The position numbers were made by a program, and so were the translations under genes. The notes beneath the pieces were generated by a model. It was not told where the DNA came from. It worked only from the letters and a program-made list of their open reading frames with translations, and did not search any database. From Acidobacteriota bacterium (GTDB taxonomy: Bacteria; Acidobacteriota; UBA890), in NCBI GenBank assembly GCA_030609765.1, contig JAUWTE010000271.1, positions 1 through 5,103 of the forward strand: DNA of 5,103 bases, written 5' to 3'. This document shows, in pieces, positions 1 through 5,103 of this stretch (position 1 is its first letter; each line of letters starts with the position of its first letter).

Positions 1-1
1 C

Positions 2-1378
2 ATTGGAGCGTTGATCGTGACGCTGCTCCATCCATCCCTCCAGGCCGCTCCCATGGCCCAGGCCGCTCCCATGGCCCAGGCCGTTCCCGTAGCCCAGACT
101 GTGCCCATAGCCCAGACTGTGCCCACAGCCCAGGCCGCATCGGAACCGCAGGCCGTTCTCGACAGCGTCTCGCTGAGCTTGCCCGAAGCGGTTGAGCGGT
201 CGAGGCAGCAACACCCACAGGTGGCCGCCGCCCTGGCGGCGGAGGAGGCCGCCGGCTACAGCTCAGTGCAGGTCGGCAAGTGGGCTAACCCGGAGGTAAT
301 GGTCTATCAGGAGCAGTTTACCGGCACCACGCCTGATATCGATCAGATTATCGTGTCCGTGAGCCAGAGAATCCGGATCGGTGGACAGCTTGGCCTCGCT
401 ACGGGTGCGGCGCACGCGCTGGAGAAGGCTGCGCGCTCGGAAGTGGGAGTGACCCAGGAGCAGCTCACCCTACTGGTGCAGCGGACGTATGCGCAGCTCT
501 ATCGCGCACAGGAGAGCCTGGCCGCCCTAGAGCTCGCCCGCCGGACGATCGCGGATTTGCTGCGTGACCTCGAGCTCCGTGTGCAGGAAGGAGACGTCGC
601 CCCATTCGATTTGGCGCGGATGCGCATGGAGGACGAGTCGCTGCTGGCGCGGGAAGGTCGCCTGCGAGCGGAACAGCGTGCCGGGTGGCAGCGGCTGGCC
701 TTCTTGCTCGCGAGCCAGGTGCCCGAGAGTGGCTGGGTGCTCACCAAGCCCGTTGCCGGGGGGGACCAGCCGGGACCCGAGCAGGCCCCGACCGGTCAAG
801 TGATGGCCGTCGACGAGGGAGAGGTGCATAACGTCTCCCGAATGGCGATCGAAGACCGTTATGACGTTCAGGCGGCCGGCTTCCGAGTGGAGGCGGCGAG
901 CGCACGAGCTGAAGCGGCGGGAAAAGAGGCGATCCCCGACCTGGTGGTCAGCCTCGGCTACACGCGGTTGGATCTCGGGATCGACGGCTTCGTCTGGAGC
1001 GTCAACGCCGCTATTCCTTTGTTCAACCGTAATGACGCCGGCAAAGCCTCCCGGGAGGCGGAAGCACGGAGCCTCGAGCGACAGTATGAGGCGCTCGTAC
1101 AGGAAGCGCGGTCAGAGGCCCGCGGTGCCTGGGATGAGTTTCGCGAAGTATCTAAGACGCTGCAGGAACTTCAACGGGGCGTCGAGGGGAGGAGCGAAAT
1201 CCTGCCTATCGCCCGAACAGCATACGAAGAGGGTGAAATGACCGTGACAGCGTTGCTCGACGCGGCGCGCGCACAACTCGAGGCGGACCTGCGGGAATTG
1301 GAACTGGAACACCTCGAGGCCGACGCCTGGTTCCGCTGGCGGTACGCCAGCGGTCAGTACCTCGGCGGGGGGAAATAA
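2..1378 (+). CDS. Outer-membrane channel of HME-RND efflux pump (TolC/OEP family, CzcC/CusC-like), 5' end probably outside window
   Basis: Outer-membrane/periplasmic tunnel protein that lets the pumped ion leave the cell. Numbering residues from the TTG at 11, two homologous OEP repeats are visible: about 53-235 and about 277-446. Each has a beta stretch (IIVSVSQRIRIGGQ near 113-126; VWSVNAAIPLFNRNDAG near 328-344) followed by long Ala/Glu/Arg-rich coiled-coil helices. The G-D-V-A-P-F-D-L-A-R segment (194-203) and the G-E-M-T-V-T-A-L-L-D segment (408-417) are equivalent turns in the two repeats. About 455 residues fits the family. The frame is open to the left edge, and codons 2-43 read IGALIVTLLHPSLQ, like the end of a signal-peptide hydrophobic core, so the true start is probably upstream. 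In-window alternatives are TTG 11, GTG 17 (GGAG at 5-8 lies 8 bases before it) and ATG 53/71, all giving poor signal peptides. The visible part has no cysteine, hence no lipobox. It ends in TAATG, overlapping the adaptor gene. Family is firm; metal specificity is not. Confidence 0.93.
   Translation: MGALIVTLLHPSLQAAPMAQAAPMAQAVPVAQTVPIAQTVPTAQAASEPQAVLDSVSLSLPEAVERSRQQHPQVAAALAAEEAAGYSSVQVGKWANPEVMVYQEQFTGTTPDIDQIIVSVSQRIRIGGQLGLATGAAHALEKAARSEVGVTQEQLTLLVQRTYAQLYRAQESLAALELARRTIADLLRDLELRVQEGDVAPFDLARMRMEDESLLAREGRLRAEQRAGWQRLAFLLASQVPESGWVLTKPVAGGDQPGPEQAPTGQVMAVDEGEVHNVSRMAIEDRYDVQAAGFRVEAASARAEAAGKEAIPDLVVSLGYTRLDLGIDGFVWSVNAAIPLFNRNDAGKASREAEARSLERQYEALVQEARSEARGAWDEFREVSKTLQELQRGVEGRSEILPIARTAYEEGEMTVTALLDAARAQLEADLRELELEHLEADAWFRWRYASGQYLGGGK
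44..133 (+). repeat. In-frame 18-bp tandem repeat, five copies, in the N-terminus of the channel gene
   Basis: Five adjacent 18-base units start at 44, 62, 80, 98 and 116. Units 1 and 2 are identical, and units 4 and 5 differ at one base. Each encodes a hexapeptide of the form [AT]-[AV]-P-x-A-Q (x = M, M, V, I, T). A sixth, decayed unit (134-151, encoding AASEPQ) may follow. The array lies between the hydrophobic core of the signal peptide and the first OEP repeat. It creates several A-Q-A signal-peptidase-like sites. As 18 is a multiple of three, copy-number change would keep the reading frame. Confidence 0.9.
1367..1373 (+). promoter_or_regulatory. Ribosome binding site of the adaptor gene, inside the end of the channel gene
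   Basis: The run GGGGGGA ends 4 bases before the ATG at 1378 and 7 bases before the second ATG at 1381. It can pair with the CCUCC end of 16S rRNA through a G-U wobble, so it is a weaker match than GGAGG. With the TAATG stop/start overlap, restart by ribosomes finishing the channel gene is the likely main route of initiation. Confidence 0.55.
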
Positions 1379-2973
1379 TGATGAGAAAGATCGAGGTGGC
1401 AGTTCTGCTAGCCGGCGTGCTCCTGAGCGCTGGTTTGTTCGCGGCGTGCGCGGGACAAGTAAGCGAAACCGCCGAGGAGGCCGAGGATTTTCCGGCTCGC
1501 GTGGAGACCCACTGGACCGATCAGTACGAGTGGTTCGTAGAGCATCCGCTCCTGGTGGTTGGTCGGGAGGCATCGTTCGCTGCTCACCTGACGCTGCTCG
1601 AGGGTTTCGAGCCCGTTGAGAGCGGCAGTCTGACGGTAGAGTTGCTGAGCCCTGACGGGACGACGCTGCAACGCGTTGAGGCAGACGCTCCTGCTCGTTC
1701 TGGGATCTTCGCCCCCACGCTGATTCCTGAGTCAGCGGGTTCGGGCAGCCTGCGGCTCGTATATCGAGGTCCCTCGGGCGAGGTTGCCGAGGCCAGGTGG
1801 ACGGTGAGAATAGCAGCGGCCGTGTCGGACCTTGCCGAGGCGCCGCCTGAGCCCGAGGGAATCGGCTTCCTGAAAGAGCAGCAATGGCGAATTCCCTTCA
1901 GTACGGTGACAACGGAAGTGCGGGCTCTGAACGAAACGATCGATCTGCCGGCGACCGTCGAACCCCACCCGCGTTACGTTGCCGAGGTGTCGGCGCCGGC
2001 CGAGGGAATCCTGCTGGCCGCAGAGTCCGGCCTGCCGATACCCGGGATGCGTGTGCGCGCAGGGGAGGTGCTCGCCCTGGTTTCCCCTCCCCTCGGATCG
2101 CCGACGGGATGGCACACGCTGCAGGCCGAGTTGACGGAGGCGCAGAACCGGCTCGCTTACGCTGAGAACGAGTACGGCCGTGCCTCGCGCTTGGTGGAAG
2201 CGGGAGCAATCCCGGCGCGCCGCCTGCAGGCTGCTGAGGTGGAGCGTGACAATGCGGCAGCTCACCTCGGCGCTATCCGCCAGCAGGCCGATCTGTTTCG
2301 AGATCTGGCAGGAGCAGGCGAGCATGGCGCTCAGGTCGCACCAGCGGCGCTGCCGCTGCGAGCCCCTATCGGCGGTACCGTCTCGGCCGTACGGGTGACG
2401 GCCGGCGAACCCGTCGGCATCGAGCGCCATCTCTTCCGCATCGTCGACCTCAATCACCTCGTGGTGCGGGTCGAGGTCCCGGAGTCTGTTCTGCAACGGC
2501 TTCTGGGTCATGCCGGGCAGGGCGAACCGCTCGAGGCCAGCATTATGCTACCCGGATCGATCGGCGACGCCGACGAGAACGGCTGGCTTCCTCTGGGCGA
2601 TTTGATCGATCTGGGCACCGAAGTCGACCCGATCAGCCGCACGGCGCCGGTGCGCTACCTCTCGGGAGATAGCGCGGCGGCGCTGCGGCCCGGCATGGCG
2701 GTCCGGACGCGCATACGTGTCGGGGGAGATCACGAGGTTCTGGCCGTGCCGGAGCGCACCATCACCAACGTCGAGGGCGTGTCGGTGGTCTACGTGCACA
2801 TATCCGGAGAGACGTTCGAGGAGCGCGTCATCGCGACCGGGATGCAGGACTCGGGGTGGGTCGAGATCCTCTCCGGCCTCTCGGAGGGCGAGCGAATCGT
2901 TGCAGATGGGGCCTACCAGGTGCGCCTCGCTGGCCTGTCTCCGGAATCGGCTCCGGCCGGCCACGCTCACTGA
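1378..2973 (+). CDS. Lipoprotein periplasmic adaptor (membrane fusion protein) of HME-RND efflux pump, CzcB/CusB-like, with extra N-terminal domain
   Basis: Bridges the inner-membrane transporter to the outer-membrane channel. The 531 residues begin with a basic start and hydrophobic core, then a lipobox-like L-F-A-A-C with Cys24, followed by Ala, not the Asp of inner-membrane-retained enterobacterial lipoproteins. Residues about 41-146 form an additional beta-rich domain. The adaptor core follows: entry strand near 170-190, first lipoyl half about 200-237 (APAEGI...VRAGEVLALVSPP), coiled-coil hairpin about 244-310, second lipoyl half about 325-360 (PLRAPIGGTVSAVRVTAGE), beta-barrel about 361-450, and membrane-proximal domain about 453-516 (AVPERTITNVEG...GLSEGERIVADGAYQV). 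The C-terminus is G-H-A-H. ATG 1378 or ATG 1381 could start it; the difference is one Met. CusB's N-terminal methionine metal site is not evident. Length exceeds the common 380-420 because of the extra domain. The transporter gene starts 12 bases downstream. Confidence 0.94.
   Translation: MMRKIEVAVLLAGVLLSAGLFAACAGQVSETAEEAEDFPARVETHWTDQYEWFVEHPLLVVGREASFAAHLTLLEGFEPVESGSLTVELLSPDGTTLQRVEADAPARSGIFAPTLIPESAGSGSLRLVYRGPSGEVAEARWTVRIAAAVSDLAEAPPEPEGIGFLKEQQWRIPFSTVTTEVRALNETIDLPATVEPHPRYVAEVSAPAEGILLAAESGLPIPGMRVRAGEVLALVSPPLGSPTGWHTLQAELTEAQNRLAYAENEYGRASRLVEAGAIPARRLQAAEVERDNAAAHLGAIRQQADLFRDLAGAGEHGAQVAPAALPLRAPIGGTVSAVRVTAGEPVGIERHLFRIVDLNHLVVRVEVPESVLQRLLGHAGQGEPLEASIMLPGSIGDADENGWLPLGDLIDLGTEVDPISRTAPVRYLSGDSAAALRPGMAVRTRIRVGGDHEVLAVPERTITNVEGVSVVYVHISGETFEERVIATGMQDSGWVEILSGLSEGERIVADGAYQVRLAGLSPESAPAGHAH
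1498..1815 (+). other. Extra N-terminal beta-rich domain of the adaptor (residues about 41-146)
   Basis: Between the lipid-anchor cysteine and the HlyD-like core lie roughly 105 residues with alternating hydrophobic/polar strands, Gly/Pro turns and no helix-forming or coiled-coil pattern. This suggests an immunoglobulin-like or FixH/YtkA-like sandwich. Conserved-looking elements are H-W-T-D (45-48), the aromatic/acidic E-W-F-V-E-H (51-56), L-L-V-V-G (58-62) and A-A-H-L-T (68-72). His45, His56 and His70 with nearby Glu/Asp could be metal ligands, but this is only a guess from composition. A Pro/Glu-rich linker (about 151-160) joins it to the core. Confidence 0.6.
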
Positions 2974-2974
2974 C

Positions 2975-2980
2975 GGGAGG
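2975..2980 (+). promoter_or_regulatory. Strong ribosome binding site of the RND transporter gene
   Basis: GGGAGG stands 5 bases before ATG 2986, in the 12-base gap after the adaptor stop codon (TGA 2971-2973). It supports ATG 2986 as the start, and the protein then begins with the family-typical short cytoplasmic helix M-L-A-R-L-I-D-W-S-V-R-N. Confidence 0.85.
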
Positions 2981-2985
2981 ACGCC

Positions 2986-5103
2986 ATGCTTGCTCGTCTG
3001 ATCGATTGGTCGGTGCGAAACCGAATCGTCGTGCTGGTGGCCGCGGGTCTACTCATGGCCGGCGGCACGTACCTGGCCTTCACCATGCCGGTGGACGTAT
3101 TTCCCGACCTCACTGCGCCGACCGTTACCGTCATGACCGAGGCCCACGGTCTCGCAGCAGAAGAGGTGGAGCGGCTAGTCACCTTTCCTATCGAAACCTC
3201 GGTCACCGGCGCTACCGGTGTGCGCCGCGTGCGTTCCTCTTCGGCCCTGGGCTTCTCGATCATTTGGGTCGAGTTCGACTGGGGTACAGACATCTACCAA
3301 GCCCGGCAGATCGTCAACGAAAAGCTGCAACTTGCCGCCGGCAATCTTCCTGAGGGCATCGACCTGCCGGTCATGGGGCCGATCACCTCGATCATGGGCG
3401 AGGTCCTGCTTCTCGGTATGCGCAGCGATTCCATGAGCCCCATGGAGTTACGAACGTTGGCCGATTGGATCGTGCGCTTCCGGTTGATGGCGGTTCCGGG
3501 CGTCGCCCAGGTAATCCCCCTGGGAGGAGAGGTGCGCCAGTACCAGGTACAGGTGGACCCCGATCGCCTCGCCGCCCTTGGCCTGAGCATCGATGAGGTC
3601 GCCGAGGCAGTGGGAGCGGCGAACGATGCCGGCTCCGGATCGTTCATCAACTACCGCAGCAGGGAGTTGCCTGTCAGGGCCCTGGGACAAGTTCGCTCCC
3701 TCGACGCCCTGGCGAACAGCGTCGTTGCACGTCGGGAAACCGGCACCGTGCTGGTTGGTCACGTGGGCGATGTGCTGCTCGCCGGAGCTCCTCGGATCGG
3801 AGCCGCCTCCGTCAACGGCAATCCGGCGGTGATCCTCTCTGTGTTGAAGCAGCCCGGCGTCGACACACTGGAGCTCACCGCCCGGATCGACGACGAAATC
3901 GACCGCATCGCCGAGAGCCTCCCACCTGGGGTGACCTTCGAGCGCGACATCATTCGCCAAGCCACCTTCATCGAGCTCGCCGTGGAGAACGTCGCAGCAG
4001 CGTTGCGGGACGGAGCGATCCTCGCCATCTTGGTGTTGCTGGTCTTCCTGATGTCGTGGCGCTCAACACTCATCTCCGCGCTCGCCATACCTCTATCGCT
4101 TCTTGGCGCCGTCTGCGGACTGTGGCTCCTCGATATAACCATCAATACGATGACCCTTGGAGGTATGGCCATCGCCATCGGGGCTCTGGTCGACGATGCC
4201 GTCATTGGTGTCGAGAACATCCTGAGGCGGCTACGGCAGAACTTCGCTAGCCAGAGCTCCGCCCGGAACTCGGGCGAGAACCGGTCCGATGAGGATCGCG
4301 ACCAGACGCTCTCCGTAGTCCTGAGTGCCGCCCAAGAAGTGATCGTCCCGATCGTCTACGCGACTTTCGTAGTAATCATCGTCTTTCTGCCGCTGTTCTT
4401 CCTGAGCGGTGTCGAGGGACGGTTACTCCAGCCGCTTGGACTGGCCTACGTCCTGGCCATTCTCGCCTCGCTGATTGTGTCGCTGACGGTGACCCCGGCA
4501 CTGTGCCTGATGCTGTTGCCGCAGGCCGCCCGGCAGCGAGCCGAGGACCCGCCGGCGGTGCGCCTGTTCCAGCGGATCTACCGTCCTGCGCTCGCCATGG
4601 CGATGTCCTGGCCGAAGACGGTCGTTGGGCTGGGGCTCGTCGCGCTCGTTGTGGCTCTTGCCTCGGTTCCATTCCTGGGGCGTACCTTCCTGCCGGAGTT
4701 CAATGAGGGCACCCTCACGCTGACCAGCGTGACGCTCCCCGGCACGAGCCTGCAGGAATCTGATGTGGTCGGCAGGATGATCGAGGGTATCGCCCTCGAG
4801 CATCCCGAGGTCGTGGCGATCTCCCGGCGCACGGGACGCGGGGAGCTCTCCGAGCACGCCATGGGAGCGAACGAGTCGGAGATCGACGTCGTCTTCCGGC
4901 TCCAGGACCGCAGCCGCGAGGAGTTCCTCGAGGCTTTCCGAAACGATCTCACGCTCGTGCCGGGAACTACCACTACCATCGGTCAACCTCTCGGGCACCG
5001 CATCGACCACATGCTGTCCGGTACCCGGGCATCGATTGCGAGCAAGCTGTTCGGCCCCAATCTCCAGGAGCTGCGCCGATATGCGGAATACATCCGGGCA
5101 TCC
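2986..5103 (+). CDS. Heavy-metal efflux RND transporter, CzcA/CusA family, 3' end cut by window
   Basis: Inner-membrane proton-driven metal exporter. The frame is open from ATG 2986 to the last base, giving 706 of an expected roughly 1020-1050 residues. Visible in order: TM1 (about 14-33); periplasmic porter segment (34-340) with FPDLTAPTV (39-47), EEVERLVTFPIE (59-70), VRRVRSSSALG (79-89), ARQIVNEKL (106-114) and MGPITSIMGE (130-139); TM2-TM6 between about 343 and 510; TM7 about 543-563; then the second porter half, starting with FLPEFNEGT (568-576) and breaking off inside its second subdomain. TM4 carries the proton-relay acids Asp403 and Glu410 in A-I-G-x3-D-D-A-x3-V-E-N. The position matching CzcA Asp402 is Ala397, as in CusA. 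From recalled CusA sequence, its three metal-binding methionines (573, 623, 672) correspond to Thr580, about Glu632 and His675. The TM4-TM5 cytoplasmic loop is hydrophilic and slightly long (Ser/Asn/Arg/Asp-rich, 419-441). Family assignment is firm; the substrate (Cu/Ag versus Zn/Co/Cd/Ni or other) is open. Confidence 0.95.
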   Translation, partial: MLARLIDWSVRNRIVVLVAAGLLMAGGTYLAFTMPVDVFPDLTAPTVTVMTEAHGLAAEEVERLVTFPIETSVTGATGVRRVRSSSALGFSIIWVEFDWGTDIYQARQIVNEKLQLAAGNLPEGIDLPVMGPITSIMGEVLLLGMRSDSMSPMELRTLADWIVRFRLMAVPGVAQVIPLGGEVRQYQVQVDPDRLAALGLSIDEVAEAVGAANDAGSGSFINYRSRELPVRALGQVRSLDALANSVVARRETGTVLVGHVGDVLLAGAPRIGAASVNGNPAVILSVLKQPGVDTLELTARIDDEIDRIAESLPPGVTFERDIIRQATFIELAVENVAAALRDGAILAILVLLVFLMSWRSTLISALAIPLSLLGAVCGLWLLDITINTMTLGGMAIAIGALVDDAVIGVENILRRLRQNFASQSSARNSGENRSDEDRDQTLSVVLSAAQEVIVPIVYATFVVIIVFLPLFFLSGVEGRLLQPLGLAYVLAILASLIVSLTVTPALCLMLLPQAARQRAEDPPAVRLFQRIYRPALAMAMSWPKTVVGLGLVALVVALASVPFLGRTFLPEFNEGTLTLTSVTLPGTSLQESDVVGRMIEGIALEHPEVVAISRRTGRGELSEHAMGANESEIDVVFRLQDRSREEFLEAFRNDLTLVPGTTTTIGQPLGHRIDHMLSGTRASIASKLFGPNLQELRRYAEYIRAS

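Noticed and set aside
1112..1573. Minus-strand open frame crossing the channel/adaptor junction
   Set aside because: It overlaps two solid genes and encodes Pro/Arg-rich sequence with no domain, so there is no reason to call an overlapping gene.
1732..2511. Minus-strand open frame of 259 codons opposite the adaptor gene
   Set aside because: It lies wholly opposite a well-supported gene, has Arg/Gln/His-rich low-quality composition and no recognisable domain. Long antisense open frames are common in GC-rich DNA.
2941..2956. Small inverted repeat CCGGA / TCCGG with a 6-base loop near the end of the adaptor gene, considered as a terminator
   Set aside because: The stem is only 5 base pairs, inside coding sequence and with no T-run after it. 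The transporter gene follows within 30 bases, so termination there would make no sense.
2856..3353. Plus-strand open frame in another phase spanning the adaptor/transporter junction
   Set aside because: Out-of-phase Arg/Gly-rich reading; the transporter frame from 2986 has clear RND motifs and its own GGGAGG site.
4423..5010. Minus-strand open frame of 195 codons opposite the RND gene
   Set aside because: Shadow of the transporter reading frame; composition is typical of a reverse-strand reading and no motif is recognised.
1..5103. Search for a novel system, CRISPR array, tRNA, insertion sequence or metal-responsive operator
   Set aside because: All but 13 bases (base 1 and the 12-base gap at 2974-2985) are covered by the three pump genes. 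No direct-repeat/spacer array, clover-leaf, terminal inverted repeats or operator-like dyad was seen. Any regulator or promoter would lie outside the window.

Overview
The window holds one thing: a tightly packed, plus-strand cassette for a tripartite heavy-metal efflux pump of the HME-RND (Czc/Cus) type. The order is outer-membrane channel, periplasmic adaptor, inner-membrane transporter, i.e. the C-B-A order known from czcCBA and cusCBA-type loci. Both ends are cut by the window. The channel gene appears to start just upstream (its signal peptide is split by the left edge), and the transporter gene runs off the right edge after 706 codons of an expected 1000 or slightly more.

Organism: the DNA is clearly GC-rich, with G/C-ending codons dominating. 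A complete outer-membrane channel plus lipoprotein adaptor implies a diderm (Gram-negative) bacterium. Shine-Dalgarno-type sites (GGGAGG, G-rich run) are used. I cannot place it to phylum from the sequence alone. The adaptor's extra N-terminal domain is something I associate from memory with adaptors of environmental lineages such as Bacteroidota or Gemmatimonadota, but this is weak evidence.

Layout: positions 2-1378 encode the TolC/OEP-family channel, including an in-frame 18-bp tandem repeat (44-133) just after the hydrophobic part of the signal peptide. Positions 1378-2973 encode a lipoprotein adaptor with an added beta-rich domain ahead of the HlyD/CusB-like core. Positions 2986-5103 encode the N-terminal two thirds of the RND proton/metal antiporter. 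The first two genes overlap by one base (TAATG) and the next two are separated by 12 bases containing only a ribosome binding site. They are therefore almost certainly one transcript with coupled translation. No promoter, terminator, regulator, RNA gene, mobile element or CRISPR array is visible, and no gene-free stretch exceeds 12 bases.

How they work together: the RND trimer would take metal ions from periplasm (and perhaps cytoplasm) using the proton gradient. The adaptor hexamer would bridge it to the channel trimer, which opens to the outside. The metal is not settled by the sequence: the transmembrane-4 motif is neither the CzcA nor the CusA version, and the three-methionine copper/silver site of CusA is not conserved. 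This is a known class of system, not a new one; the points worth a second look are the accessory details listed under findings.
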